Source: Actinomycetospora lutea (lineage in GTDB: Bacteria; Actinomycetota; Actinomycetes; Mycobacteriales; Pseudonocardiaceae). From it: 64,000 nucleotides of DNA. The stretch is from contig NZ_JAQZAL010000007.1 in assembly GCF_028737205.1 (NCBI RefSeq), positions 1 to 64,000 on the forward strand, written 5' to 3'. Made by a program: the position numbers and the translations under genes. Below the pieces are notes generated by a model. It had not been told where the DNA came from. It searched no databases and saw nothing but the letters and a program-made list of their open reading frames with translations. Of this stretch, positions 1 to 12,507 are shown in pieces; the first letter of the stretch is position 1; every line of letters starts with the position of its first letter.

Positions 1-127
1 CGACCCCGACTGGCGCGCCAGGTTCGCCGCCCGCTACGCCGCCAAGTTCGGCACGAGCCGCCGACAGCCGACACCAGCCCCGACACCGCCGGCCCCGCAC
101 CACCCCGACGACCCCCCACCCTTCTGA
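1..127 (+). CDS. C-terminal end of an unidentified protein (5' part outside window)
   Basis: Reading from base 2, an open frame runs to a TGA at 125-127 and gives about 41 residues. It starts with an Arg/Ala-rich amphipathic stretch (DPDWRARFAARYAAKFG) and ends in a Pro/His-rich tail (HHPDDPPPF). Only the tail is present, so no family can be assigned. It is convergent with groEL across a strong hairpin. Codon third positions are GC-rich, which supports real coding. Confidence 0.5.
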   Translation, partial: DPDWRARFAARYAAKFGTSRRQPTPAPTPPAPHHPDDPPPF

Positions 128-146
128 GACGGCCCCCGGAGACGAC

Positions 147-181
147 GAAGGGCCGCACCCCGGGTGGGGGTGCGGCCCTTC
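147..181. terminator. Bidirectional hairpin terminator between the left-edge gene and groEL
   Basis: A perfect 15 bp inverted repeat (147-161 with 167-181, arm GAAGGGCCGCACCCC) encloses a 5 nt loop. It lies between two convergent stop codons (127 and 203). There is no U-tract, which is usual for terminators in high-GC actinobacteria. Confidence 0.8.
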
Positions 182-202
182 AGGTGCCGTGGAGGCCTGG
201 AC

Positions 203-3670
<3,468 letters not shown>

Positions 3671-3752
3671 GGGCCGACCCTAACGCCGCGACGGGCCCCG
3701 GCCGGGCAGAACGGCGCGCCCCGGTCGGCAGGTCGACGGCGCGGGCGGGACG

Positions 3753-5069
3753 ATGCCCGCCGTGACGGGACACGGGCACGGGACGGGACACGGGGCCGGA
3801 CACGGAGGCGGACACCGGGCCGGACACGGCCACGACCACGGCGACCCCGCGGCGATGCGGCCGGTGGGCGAGCACGCCGCCGCCGTCGCCGCGCTGCTCG
3901 GCCCCACCACCGCCGAGACCGTCGAGCTCGCCGACGCCCGCGACCGGATCCTCGCCGAGGACCTCGTCGCCCCCCACCCGCTGCCGCCGTTCGCGAACTC
4001 GGCGATGGACGGCTACGCGGTGCGCAGCGCGGACCTCGCCGAGACGCCCGCCCTGCTGCCCGTCGCCGCCGACGTCCCGGCCGGGCGCACCGACGGCCCG
4101 CCCCTGGCGGCCGGCACCGCGCACCGGATCATGACCGGCGCCGCGATGCCCGAGGGCGCCGACGCGGTGGTGCAGGTCGAGTGGACCGACGGCGGCACCG
4201 AGCAGGTGCGCGTCGAGCAGGCCGTGGGCGCCGGGCAGAACGTGCGCGGCGCCGGGGAGGACGTCACCGCGGGCCAGGTGGTGCTGCCCGCCGGCACGCT
4301 CCTCGGGCCCGCCCAGATCGGGCTCGCCGCCGCGGTCGGCGCCGGCACGCTGCGGGTGCGCCGCCGGCCGCGGGTCCTCGTCCTGTCCACCGGCTCGGAG
4401 CTCGTCGCGCCGGGCGAGCCGCTGCGCCACGGCCAGATCCACGAGTCCAACGGCCCCATGCTCGCGGCCGCGGTCGAGGACGCGGGCGGGCGCGGCGAGC
4501 TGCTGCGCTTCGTGCCCGACGACGTCGAGCAGTTCACCCGCACCCTCGACGAGGCCCTCGCCGCCCGCGCCGACGACCCCGTCGACCTCGTCCTCACCTC
4601 GGGCGGGGTCAGCGCCGGTGCCTACGAGGTCGTCAAGGACGCGTTCACCGGCAAGGGCGTCACGTTCTCCAAGGTCGCCATGCAGCCCGGCATGCCCCAG
4701 GGCCTCGGGCACCACCGCGGGCCGGTCGGCGAGGTCGCGGTGGTGACCCTGCCCGGCAACCCGGTGAGCTCGCTGGTCTCCTTCGAGGTGTTCGTCCGCC
4801 CGGCCCTGCGCGCCGCGCTCGGGCACCCGCAGCCCGACCGCCCGCGGGTGCGGGCGCGCCTGGCCGAGCCGCTGGACTCCCCCGCGGGGCGCCGCCAGTT
4901 CCGCCGCGGCCGGATCGACGCCGTCGCGGGCACGGTCGCGCCGGTCGGGGCGGCCGGGTCGCACCTGCTCGCCGCGCTGGCCCGCGCCGACTGCCTGTTC
5001 GTGGTGGACGAGCAGGTCACGCGGGTGGAGGCCGGGGAGAGCGTCGAGGTCTGGCTCCTGGACGGGTGA
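3753..5069 (+). CDS. moeA: Molybdopterin molybdenumtransferase MoeA with a His/Gly-rich N-terminal extension
   Basis: Inserts molybdate into adenylylated molybdopterin, the last step of Moco synthesis, in the cytosol. Family motifs are MTGAAMPEGADAVV, STGSELVAPGE, HESNGPML, TSGGVSAGAYEVVKDAF and PGNPVSSLVSFEVF, followed by the C-terminal domain IV. The catalytic core starts near residue 36 (MRPVGEHAAAVAALL). Before it lies a tract of about 30 residues made almost only of Gly and His (GHGHGTGHGAGHGGGH), unusual for MoeA. Either ATG (3753 or the internal one at 3855) could start translation. The first is used here because the tract stays in frame. The gene corresponds by position to M. tuberculosis moeA2, which sits near psd-pssA and groEL2. 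Confidence 0.93.
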   Translation: MPAVTGHGHGTGHGAGHGGGHRAGHGHDHGDPAAMRPVGEHAAAVAALLGPTTAETVELADARDRILAEDLVAPHPLPPFANSAMDGYAVRSADLAETPALLPVAADVPAGRTDGPPLAAGTAHRIMTGAAMPEGADAVVQVEWTDGGTEQVRVEQAVGAGQNVRGAGEDVTAGQVVLPAGTLLGPAQIGLAAAVGAGTLRVRRRPRVLVLSTGSELVAPGEPLRHGQIHESNGPMLAAAVEDAGGRGELLRFVPDDVEQFTRTLDEALAARADDPVDLVLTSGGVSAGAYEVVKDAFTGKGVTFSKVAMQPGMPQGLGHHRGPVGEVAVVTLPGNPVSSLVSFEVFVRPALRAALGHPQPDRPRVRARLAEPLDSPAGRRQFRRGRIDAVAGTVAPVGAAGSHLLAALARADCLFVVDEQVTRVEAGESVEVWLLDG

Positions 5070-5416
5070 TCCGGAACGGCTCGATGGAGCCCCGTCAACC
5101 CCTGGTCGAGCGTCCCGTCGAGCGGTCCGGTTGGACCGTTGGGGCGACCCGGCCTTCCGCAGTCGCGCGACATCGGGCACCATGTGTGACAGGTGTCATG
5201 GACCCCGCTCCAGGTGTGTCCAGACATCGTCCGGGTGGGCCCGTCACAGGACCAACCGCTTGTCGCTGGGGAGCGGACGAGCGGTTCCCGGCCGGGGTCG
5301 CCGACTCGGGGGTTGGCGGCCCCGGCCCCATCCCGGGCCTTCCCACCTCGTCCCACCTCCGGCTCGGCCGATAGGTTTTCCTCGCGCGCCGTCGAGGAGA
5401 GGGATCCGTACCGACG
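5070..5416. other. Intergenic region upstream of psd, no gene seen
   Basis: About 350 bp without a convincing coding frame. It holds the presumed psd promoter. One small perfect inverted repeat, TGACA-GG-TGTCA (5187-5198), could be an operator, but nothing else supports that. No RNA family was recognised. Confidence 0.5.
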
Positions 5417-6178
5417 ATGGTCACGTCCGACCAGTCCGCCGCCCAGCACGCCGGCCCCCCGGAGACCCCCACGGGGCTCGGCGGCACGGTGCGCCACGCC
5501 CTCACCCTCGTCCGCGACACGATCCCCCCGCTGCACCCCGGCGGCGCGCCCGTCATCGGCGCGGTGGCCGCCGCGGCGTTCGGCGTCCGGGCCCTGCGCG
5601 GCCGCGGGACGTTCGGGGCGCTGGCCGTCACCGCCGGGGTCGCCGCGTTCTTCCGCGCGCCCCACCGCACGACCCCGCGTCGGGCCGGCATCGCGGTGGC
5701 GCCCGCCGACGGCACCGTGAGCCTCGTCGACACCGCCGAGCCGCCCGAGGACCTCGTCGCCCGCGGCCTGCCTCCCGGCCCGCGCCCGCGGGTCAGCGTC
5801 TTCCTGTCGGTGTACGACGTGCACGTGCAGCGCGTCCCGGTCGACGGCCAGGTGCAGGCCGTCGAGCACCGCCCGGGCGGCTACCTGTCCGCCGACCTCC
5901 CCGCGGCCAGCGACACCAACGCCCGCACGGCGATGTGGGTGCACGGCACCGACGGGCACGACCTCGCCGTCCTGCAGATCGCCGGGCTCGTCGCGCGCCG
6001 CATCGTCTGCGACGCCGCGCCCGGCGACGAGGTCCGCGCCGGCGAGGTCTACGGCCTCATCCGCTTCGGCTCGCGGGTCGACCTGCTCCTGCCCCCGGGC
6101 AGCACGATCCACGTCGAGCCCGGACAGCGGGCCGTCGGCGGGGAGACGGTGCTGGCCGACCTGCCGGGGACACGATGA
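5417..6178 (+). CDS. psd: Phosphatidylserine decarboxylase proenzyme (short actinobacterial/archaeal type)
   Basis: Converts phosphatidylserine to phosphatidylethanolamine. The 253-residue proenzyme has a hydrophobic segment near residues 45-78 for membrane attachment, the core motifs APADGTVSLVD and FLSVYDVHVQRVPVDG, and the self-cleavage site IRFGSRVDL near the C-terminus. The Ser of FGS should become the pyruvoyl prosthetic group. The gene overlaps pssA by 4 nt (ATGA), so synthesis and decarboxylation of phosphatidylserine are translationally coupled. Same order as M. tuberculosis Rv0437c-Rv0436c. Confidence 0.95.
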   Translation: MVTSDQSAAQHAGPPETPTGLGGTVRHALTLVRDTIPPLHPGGAPVIGAVAAAAFGVRALRGRGTFGALAVTAGVAAFFRAPHRTTPRRAGIAVAPADGTVSLVDTAEPPEDLVARGLPPGPRPRVSVFLSVYDVHVQRVPVDGQVQAVEHRPGGYLSADLPAASDTNARTAMWVHGTDGHDLAVLQIAGLVARRIVCDAAPGDEVRAGEVYGLIRFGSRVDLLLPPGSTIHVEPGQRAVGGETVLADLPGTR

Positions 6179-7305
6179 CCCCCGAGGCGGCACGCGGCGG
6201 CGGGCGCGGCGTGCGGCTGCTGCCCAACGCCGTCACCGTGCTCGCGCTGTGCTCCGGGCTGTCCGGGGTGCAGTTCATGCTGACCGACAACCGGATCGCC
6301 GCCCTCGCCGCGATCGCGCTGGCCGCGGTGTTCGACGCCCTCGACGGCCGCCTGGCCCGCCTGCTCGACGCGACCAGCCGCATGGGCGCCGAGCTCGACT
6401 CGCTCTCGGACTGCATCTCGTTCGGCGTCTCGCCCGCCCTGATCCTGTTCCTCTGGACGCTGGACGACATCCGGATCGGCTGGGTGGTCGCGCTCGTGCT
6501 GGTGGTGTCGGCCGCGCTGCGCCTCGCCCGGTTCAACACGCTCTCCGACGACGAGGAGGCGCCGCCCTACGCCGGCGAGTTCTTCGTGGGCGTCCCCTCG
6601 CCGGCGGGCGCGCTCGTCGCCCTGGCCCCGCTCGCGCTCGAGGTCCAGCTCGGGCCGGGGTTCTGGTCGCTGCCCGCGGTGGTCTCCGTGTGGACCGTGA
6701 TGGTGGGCGTGCTGATGATCAGCCGCGTGCCGACCGCCTCGCTCAAGAGCGTCCGCGTCCCGCCGTCGCTCGTGGCGCCCCTGCTCGTCGCGGTCGCGTT
6801 CGCCGCCGCGGCGCTCGTGACGTTCCCGTTCGTCGTCTACGCCGTGGCCGTCGCGTTCTACCTGCTGCACATCCCGTGGGCGGTCAGCCGCTACCGCTGG
6901 CTGGGCCGCCACCCCGAGGTCTGGCACGTGCCCCCGCGCCAGCGCCGGGCCGTGCGCCGCGCCCACCGCCGCCTGGGCCTCGCGCCGCCGCGGCGCAACC
7001 TGCGCCGCCGGGTGGCGGGCGCCGCCGCCCGCGCCGGCAGCGCCGCGCGCAACATCGGGCGTGACCGCGACCGGCGCGGCGGCGACCCGACGGCCCCGCT
7101 GCCCCCGCCGGGACCGCTCGACCGGCCGACCGGACGGCCGCCGGAGCGACCCGCCGACCGCAACGGCCACGGGGACGGTGTCCGCGACCGCCGGCCCCGG
7201 CCCCGGCCCCGCGGGTCGCGCCGTCTCGGGCTGCGCCGGCAGCGGGACGACCGGCAGCGGGACGACCGGCAGCGGGACGACCGGCAGCGGGACGACCGGC
7301 CGTGA
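6175..7305 (+). CDS. pssA: CDP-diacylglycerol-serine O-phosphatidyltransferase
   Basis: Makes phosphatidylserine from CDP-diacylglycerol and serine in the membrane. The CDP-alcohol phosphatidyltransferase signature DG-x2-AR-x8-G-x3-D-x3-D is intact, running from FDALDGRLARLLD to AELDSLSD around residues 54-83. Several transmembrane helices follow to about residue 240. The ATG at 6175 overlaps the psd stop. The product has 376 residues, longer than the usual ~250-290. The extra C-terminal tail is Arg/Pro-rich, probably cytoplasmic, and ends in four identical DRQRD-type repeats encoded by 15 bp tandem DNA repeats. It overlaps the next gene by 4 nt (GTGA). Confidence 0.94.
   Translation: MTPEAARGGGRGVRLLPNAVTVLALCSGLSGVQFMLTDNRIAALAAIALAAVFDALDGRLARLLDATSRMGAELDSLSDCISFGVSPALILFLWTLDDIRIGWVVALVLVVSAALRLARFNTLSDDEEAPPYAGEFFVGVPSPAGALVALAPLALEVQLGPGFWSLPAVVSVWTVMVGVLMISRVPTASLKSVRVPPSLVAPLLVAVAFAAAALVTFPFVVYAVAVAFYLLHIPWAVSRYRWLGRHPEVWHVPPRQRRAVRRAHRRLGLAPPRRNLRRRVAGAAARAGSAARNIGRDRDRRGGDPTAPLPPPGPLDRPTGRPPERPADRNGHGDGVRDRRPRPRPRGSRRLGLRRQRDDRQRDDRQRDDRQRDDRP
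7236..7295 (+). repeat. Four exact 15 bp tandem repeats at the 3' end of pssA
   Basis: The unit CCGGCAGCGGGACGA occurs four times without change. It encodes a repeated Arg/Asp/Gln pentapeptide just before the pssA stop. Exact repeats of this kind vary in number by slippage. Confidence 0.95.
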
Positions 7306-9563
7306 GCGCCCCCGTCGGCGTCGACCTCCTCGCCCGGCTGGGCACCTCCGCCGGCGACGCGCGCCGCGGCGTCGTGCGCCTGCACCCCGAGGTGATCACC
7401 GCGCTGGGCCTCGAGGCGTGGGACGCGGTGCGGGTCACGGGCGTGCGCGCGACCGCGGCCCTCGTCGCGCCGGCCGCCGCCCCCGCGGCGCCGGGCACCG
7501 CGGTGCTGGACGAGACGACCATGGTCAACGCCGGCGTCGTCGACGGGTCGACCGTGGGCGTGGCCGCCGCGCCGGTCGCCGTCGCCCGTCAGGTCGAGGT
7601 CGCGGGCTCGCGGCTGGCCGCGGCCGCGCTCCCCCCGGAGACGCTGCGCCTGGCCCTCACCGGCAAGGTCCTGCTCTCCGGCGACACGCTCTCGCTGCTG
7701 CCCCAGGACCTCAGCCCCGTCCCCGGCGCCGACGCCGCGGGCGCGCGCCGGGGCCTCGCCGCCGCGCTCGGCGGCACCTGGACCACCGAGCTCGTCACCG
7801 TGACCGCCGCCGAGCCGCCGAGCGGCGCCGACCCCTCGGCGGCCCTCGTCGTCGCGCCGACCACGGTCGTGCGCTGGCGCAACGGGGCGAGCACGGGCGC
7901 CGCCCCGGCCGCGCCACCCGCCGCGGCCTCCCCGGTGACGACGCCCGCGGCTCCGGCGCCCGTGGCCGCGACCGCCCCTCTCGTCGAGGAGCCCGCGGTC
8001 GCCGTCGCCGACCTCGTCGGGCAGGCCGAGCCCGCTCGCCGACTCGGCGAGTGGCTCGACCTCGTGTTCCGCCGTCCCGAGCTGCTCGAGCGCCTCGGCG
8101 CCGCGCCGCGGCTCGGGGTGCTGGTCAGCGGGCCCGAGGGCGTCGGCAAGACGACGCTCGTGCGGGCGGTCGCCGCCGACGAGGAGGCGCGGGTGGTGTG
8201 CCTGCCCGCCCCCGAGGTCGCCGCGATCGAGGCCGGTGCCGCCGCCGCGCGCATCCGGGAGGCCGTCGACGACGCCACCGCGAGCGCCCCGACCGTCCTG
8301 CTCATCACCGACGCCGAGGTGCTGCTGCCCGCGGCCGACCCGCCGCCACTGTCGACGCTGGTGCTCGAGGCGCTGCGGCGCGCGGCGAGCTCGGCGGGCA
8401 CGGCGCTGGTGCTGACGTCCTCGCGGGCCGAGGCCCTGGACCCGCGTGTCCGCGGCGCCGACCTCGTCGACCGCGAGCTCACCCTGCCCGCCCCCGGCGA
8501 CCGCGACCGCGCCGAGCTGCTGCGCGTGCTGCTGCGCGGGGTGCCGCTCGCGAAGGACGTCGATCTGGCGGCGGTGGGCGCGCGGACCCCGGGGTTCGTG
8601 GCCGGCGACCTGGTCGCGCTGCGCCGCGAGGCGGCGGTCCGCGCGGCCCTGCGCGCGGGGGACGGCGACGGCGACCCGTCCCTCGACACCGACGACCTGC
8701 TCGGCGCCGTGTCCTCGGTGCGCCCGGCGTCGCTGTCGTCGGGGTCGCAGACGCTGTCGTCGGGCGGGCTGACGCTCGAGCGGGTCGGCGACATGGTCGA
8801 GACCAAGCAGGCGCTCACCGAGACGATCCTGTGGCCGCTGCGCTACCCCGACTCGTTCGCCCGGCTCGGGGTGTCGCCGCCGCGCGGGGTGCTGCTCTAC
8901 GGCCCGCCGGGGTGTGGCAAGACGTTCCTCGTGCGCGCGCTGGCGGGCACCGGCTCGCTCAACGTGTTCGTGGTCAAGGGTGCCGAGGTGCTCGACAAGT
9001 TCGTCGGCGAGTCCGAGCGGGCCGTGCGCTCGCTGTTCCGCCGGGCCGCCGCCGCCGCCCCGGCGCTGGTGTTCCTCGACGAGATCGACGCGCTGGCCCC
9101 GCGCCGCGGGGGGTCGACCGACGCCGGCGTCTCCGACCGGGTCGTGGCCGCGCTGCTCACCGAGCTCGACGGCGCCGAGCCGCTGCGCGACGTCGTGGTG
9201 CTCGGCGCCACCAACCGCCCCGAGCTCATCGACCCGGCGCTGCTGCGGCCCGGGCGCCTCGAGCGGCGCGTGTACGTGCCGCCGCCCGACGCCCCGGCCC
9301 GCGCGGACATCCTGCGCGCCGCGGCGCGGGACACCCCGCTCGCCGACGACGTGGACCTCGACGCGCTGGCCGACGACCTCGACCGCTACTCGGCCGCCGA
9401 CTGCGCCGCCCTGATCCGCGAGGCGGCCCTGACGGCGATGCGCACGTCGCTGGAGTCGACCGAGGTGTCGGCGCGCGACCTGGCCACCGCCCGCGAGGCC
9501 GTCAAGCCCTCGCTGGACCCGCGCCAGCTCGCCGAGCTCGAGGCCTACGCCGGCGAGAACTAA
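7302..9563 (+). CDS. CDC48/p97-type double AAA+ ATPase
   Basis: A 753-residue ATPase. The N-terminal ~190 residues contain a double-psi-barrel-like CDC48 N region (VVRLHPEVITALGLEAWDAVRVTG), followed by an Ala/Pro linker. The first AAA module has Walker A GPEGVGKTT near residue 277 but a degenerate Walker B (VLLITDAEVLL). The second is canonical: GPPGCGKTF near 534, LVFLDEIDAL near 590, and ATNRPELIDPALLRPGRLE with arginine finger. So the second ring probably drives hydrolysis. The GTG start overlaps the pssA stop. It is orthologous by context to M. tuberculosis Rv0435c. Its substrate is unknown; the coupling to phospholipid genes suggests membrane-protein quality control, which is inference. 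Confidence 0.93.
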   Translation: MSAPVGVDLLARLGTSAGDARRGVVRLHPEVITALGLEAWDAVRVTGVRATAALVAPAAAPAAPGTAVLDETTMVNAGVVDGSTVGVAAAPVAVARQVEVAGSRLAAAALPPETLRLALTGKVLLSGDTLSLLPQDLSPVPGADAAGARRGLAAALGGTWTTELVTVTAAEPPSGADPSAALVVAPTTVVRWRNGASTGAAPAAPPAAASPVTTPAAPAPVAATAPLVEEPAVAVADLVGQAEPARRLGEWLDLVFRRPELLERLGAAPRLGVLVSGPEGVGKTTLVRAVAADEEARVVCLPAPEVAAIEAGAAAARIREAVDDATASAPTVLLITDAEVLLPAADPPPLSTLVLEALRRAASSAGTALVLTSSRAEALDPRVRGADLVDRELTLPAPGDRDRAELLRVLLRGVPLAKDVDLAAVGARTPGFVAGDLVALRREAAVRAALRAGDGDGDPSLDTDDLLGAVSSVRPASLSSGSQTLSSGGLTLERVGDMVETKQALTETILWPLRYPDSFARLGVSPPRGVLLYGPPGCGKTFLVRALAGTGSLNVFVVKGAEVLDKFVGESERAVRSLFRRAAAAAPALVFLDEIDALAPRRGGSTDAGVSDRVVAALLTELDGAEPLRDVVVLGATNRPELIDPALLRPGRLERRVYVPPPDAPARADILRAAARDTPLADDVDLDALADDLDRYSAADCAALIREAALTAMRTSLESTEVSARDLATAREAVKPSLDPRQLAELEAYAGEN

Positions 9564-10363
9564 CCCCGGCTCTGGCCCCAGTTGTTCGTCGCGATGACGA
9601 TGACGCCCGGCGAGGCGCTGGCGATGCCGTCGAAGCGCGGCATCGAGCGCAGCCCAAACTCGCGGGCGATCGCCTCGGCCGCACCCTGCTCGCCCGTGCC
9701 GGGGCGGTAGTAGACGGTGCTCTCCGGGATGACGCCGCTCGGGTAGTTGCCGACCTCGACGACGTTCCAGCCCTGGGCGCGCATCTCGGCGGCCGCGCGG
9801 TCGGCGAGGCCCTGGATCGTCGAGTTGTTGAAGACCCGGACCGCGATGGACGAGTCCACGGCACCGCCGCCGGAGCCGCCACCGGGGACGCCGGGGCCAC
9901 CGGCCACGGCGCCGCCGCCGGGAGCACCGCCGGGAGCACCGCCGGGAGCACCGCCGACACCGCCACCGGGCACGATCGGCGCCCCGACCGCCGGGCCGGC
10001 CCCGGGGGCACCACCGGGAGCACCACCGGGCGCGCCCGGGGCTCCGGCCACACCGCCGGGCGGCACGGGCCCACCGGGCGGGACGGGGCCGCCGGGCTGG
10101 GCGGGGCCGCCGGGCTGGCCGGGGAGACCCTGGCCGGGGACACCGGCCTGGTTCGGCGCGGGCGCCGGCTGCGGGGCCGGGGAGCCGTTGCCGGTCGCGC
10201 CGGGCAGCGGCGCCGCCGGGCTCGCGGGCGCGGCCGTGGGACTGGAGGGCCCCTCACCCCCGAGAGCGAGCAGGCCGACCACGGCGGCGACACCGGCGAT
10301 CGCCAGCAGGACGATGCCCGCGATGCGCATGCGCGAGGCGTCGGCGGACCCGGGCCCAGTCAT
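9560..10363 (-). CDS. Membrane-anchored LytR_C domain protein
   Basis: A 267-residue protein with one N-terminal transmembrane segment (about 13-35), a long Pro/Gly/Ala-rich spacer (about 40-175) and a C-terminal LytR_C domain (VRVFNNSTIQGLADRAAAEM to the end). The domain should lie outside the membrane. It matches the context of Rv0431 in M. tuberculosis, next to a DUF3263 gene and def. LytR_C domains occur alone or on LCP enzymes that attach polymers to peptidoglycan; the role of stand-alone copies is not settled. It converges on the AAA ATPase with a 4 nt overlap of the ends. The spacer DNA contains short GGxGCACC-type repeats. Confidence 0.85.
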   Translation of the reverse strand: MTGPGSADASRMRIAGIVLLAIAGVAAVVGLLALGGEGPSSPTAAPASPAAPLPGATGNGSPAPQPAPAPNQAGVPGQGLPGQPGGPAQPGGPVPPGGPVPPGGVAGAPGAPGGAPGGAPGAGPAVGAPIVPGGGVGGAPGGAPGGAPGGGAVAGGPGVPGGGSGGGAVDSSIAVRVFNNSTIQGLADRAAAEMRAQGWNVVEVGNYPSGVIPESTVYYRPGTGEQGAAEAIAREFGLRSMPRFDGIASASPGVIVIATNNWGQSRG

Positions 10364-10440
10364 CTCCTGCTCCCCACCGCGGACCGTCGTCCGCTTCCTG
10401 CTCGCTCGGCGGAATGCCGCGTCAGGGAGTCAGGAGACCA

Positions 10441-10740
10441 TCAACGAGGCTCCACACCGAGGCGACGCGCCGCACGGGCCCGCTGCCGGCTCTGTCTCAG
10501 GCGCCTCAGGCGTTTCACGAGCATCGGGTCGGCCGCGAGGGCCTCCGGACGGTCGACCAGGGCGTTGAGCACCTGGTAGTAGCGGGTGGCGGACATGTCG
10601 AAGAGCTCGCGGATCGCCTGTTCCTTGGCGCCCGCGTACTTCCACCACTGGCGCTCGAACGCGAGGATCTCGCGGTCGCGACGGTCGAGCCCGTCCGACG
10701 GCTCGTCCTGCGGGGGATGCACCCGAACCGCGTCCGCCAC
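10441..10740 (-). CDS. DUF3263 protein (small HTH-like, Rv0430 type)
   Basis: A 99-residue basic protein with the conserved core LDRRDREILAFERQWWKYAG, followed by KEQAIRELFDMSATRYYQVLN, which reads as a helix-turn-helix. An Arg-rich tail follows (RLRRLRQSRQRARAARR). The GTG at 10740 is chosen because AGGAGG sits just upstream (about 7 nt); longer in-frame extensions lack coding character. DNA binding is likely but unproven. It lies between the LytR_C gene and def, as in mycobacteria, and is transcribed away from def. Confidence 0.85.
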   Translation of the reverse strand: MADAVRVHPPQDEPSDGLDRRDREILAFERQWWKYAGAKEQAIRELFDMSATRYYQVLNALVDRPEALAADPMLVKRLRRLRQSRQRARAARRLGVEPR

Positions 10741-10885
10741 GTCCTCGCCTCCTGCCACGACGGCGTCCCGCTGACCGCGAATGACACGCCTGTCATTCGG
10801 GCCCCTCCATTCAATCACGGCGCCCCGACAGCGCGGGGCTCCACGCGTGGGAAGCGCTCGGACGCGGGGCACTACGGTGCCCGCC

Positions 10886-11473
10886 GTGACCGTCAGGCCC
10901 GTCGTCATCGTCGGCGACCCGGTGCTGCACCGGCCGACCCAGCCCGTGACCCCTGAGGAGCTCGGCGGGGACGCGCTGCGCACCCTCGTCGCGGACCTCT
11001 TCGAGACGATGGACGCCGCCAACGGCGTCGGACTGGCCGCCAACCAGATCGGCGACGACCGCCGCGTCTTCGTCTTCGACTGCCCCGACCCCGAGCTCGG
11101 CGGGGAGCGGCGCCGCGGCGTCGTGGTCAACCCCGTCCTCACCGCCGACGCGCCTGCGGAGACGATGCCCGACCCCGACGACGACGAGGAGGGCTGCCTG
11201 TCGGTGCCGGGCGAGTCCTTCCCGACGGGCCGCGCCGCGTGGGCCGAGGTGCGCGGGGTCGACGTCGAGGGCGGCGAGGTCGTCGTCACCGGCACCGGCT
11301 ACCTCGCCCGCTGCCTGCAGCACGAGACCGACCACCTCGACGGTTACCTCTACCTCGACCGCCTCGTCGGCCGGTACCGCCGCGCCGCCAAGCGCGCCGT
11401 GCGCGACCACGGCTGGGGCGTGCCGGGGAGCTCGTGGATGCCCGGCGTCGACCCGGACCCCTTCGGGCACTGA
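10886..11473 (+). CDS. def: Peptide deformylase
   Basis: Removes the N-formyl group from nascent proteins with an Fe/Zn centre. All three motifs are intact: [20 protein letters not shown] (metal-binding Cys) and QHETDHLDG (HExxH). The longer open frame begins at 10781. The GTG at 10886 gives [15 protein letters not shown], which aligns with the mycobacterial start ([15 protein letters not shown]), and lies 7 nt after a TACGGT box, indicating leaderless translation. The 195-residue product has the usual length. Confidence 0.95.
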   Translation: MTVRPVVIVGDPVLHRPTQPVTPEELGGDALRTLVADLFETMDAANGVGLAANQIGDDRRVFVFDCPDPELGGERRRGVVVNPVLTADAPAETMPDPDDDEEGCLSVPGESFPTGRAAWAEVRGVDVEGGEVVVTGTGYLARCLQHETDHLDGYLYLDRLVGRYRRAAKRAVRDHGWGVPGSSWMPGVDPDPFGH

Positions 11474-11535
11474 GCGCCGTCCGCCCACAGCGGACACGTC
11501 GGCCCGCGCGGCTGCAACGGTGTAAGCACGAGGGC

Positions 11536-12444
11536 ATGGACGAGCTCGACGCCTACTCCCGCACCGTGAGCACGGTCGCGGCCGCCGTGGGCCCGTCGGT
11601 CGCCGCGGTGCGCGCCGGCCGGGGCAGCGGGTCGGCCGTGGTCGTCGACGACGGTGTCCTGGTCACCAACGCCCACGTCGTCGCGGGCAACGGCGCCGGC
11701 GAGGTCGCCTACGCCGACGGCACTGAGGGGCGGGTCACGGTGCGCGGCACCGACCGGCTCTCCGACCTCGCCGTCCTCACCACCCGCGACCCCACCCCGC
11801 CGCCGCTGACCCTCGGCGACGCCGGCGGGCTCGTCGTCGGGCAGCTCGTGGTGGCGGTCGGCAACCCGCTGGGGCTCGCCGGGTCGGTCACCGCGGGTGT
11901 GGTGAGCGGGCTCGGCCGCGCCCTGCCGGTGCGCAGCGGGCGGGCGAGCCGGGTGGTCGAGGACGTCATCCAGACCGACGCCGCGCTCAACCCTGGCAAC
12001 TCCGGCGGTGCGCTCGCGGACGCGGCGGGCCACGTCGTCGGCATCAACACCGCCGTCGCCGGGGTCGGGCTGGGCCTCGCGGTGCCCGTGACGGCCACGA
12101 CGCGCCGCATCCTCGACACCCTGCGCGCCGAGGGCCGGGTGCGGCGCGGCTACCTCGGCCTGGTCGGGGCGCCCGCGCCCCTGCCCGCCGACGTCGCCGC
12201 CCGCCTGGGACGGCAGAAGGGCCTGCGGGTGGCCGAGGTCGTGCCCGGCAGCCCCGCGGCCCGCGCCGGGCTGCACGCGGGCGACCTCGTGGTCTCCGCC
12301 GACCGCGAGCCGGTCAGCGACGCCCAGGGCCTGCAGCGCCGCCTGTTCGCGCCGTCGATCGGGCGCACGATGCCGGTGACGGTCCTGCGCGGCGAGGCGA
12401 TGGTGGACGTGCTGGCCGTGCCGTCCGAGCTGACGGACCACTGA
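11536..12444 (+). CDS. HtrA/DegP-like trypsin-fold serine protease with PDZ domain, apparently cytoplasmic
   Basis: The 302-residue protein has a full catalytic triad: His47 (TNAHVV), Asp77 (LSDLAVL) and Ser156 (NPGNSGGAL). A PDZ domain follows at about 205-295 (GLRVAEVVPGSPAARAGL). No signal peptide or membrane segment precedes the protease domain, so unlike most actinobacterial HtrA proteins it probably works in the cytosol. The ATG at 11536 is the natural start, since upstream sequence belongs to the def end and spacer. It lies 62 nt downstream of def in the same direction. Confidence 0.88.
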   Translation: MDELDAYSRTVSTVAAAVGPSVAAVRAGRGSGSAVVVDDGVLVTNAHVVAGNGAGEVAYADGTEGRVTVRGTDRLSDLAVLTTRDPTPPPLTLGDAGGLVVGQLVVAVGNPLGLAGSVTAGVVSGLGRALPVRSGRASRVVEDVIQTDAALNPGNSGGALADAAGHVVGINTAVAGVGLGLAVPVTATTRRILDTLRAEGRVRRGYLGLVGAPAPLPADVAARLGRQKGLRVAEVVPGSPAARAGLHAGDLVVSADREPVSDAQGLQRRLFAPSIGRTMPVTVLRGEAMVDVLAVPSELTDH

Positions 12445-12507
12445 GAAGCGCCGCACGGTCGACCTGACGACCCCCGGACGAACGACCTACGCTGCGCCGA
12501 TGGGGGT

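Noticed and set aside
5187..5198. TGACA-GG-TGTCA as a defined regulator site
   Set aside because: Short, single and without a neighbouring regulator; chance occurrence is likely.
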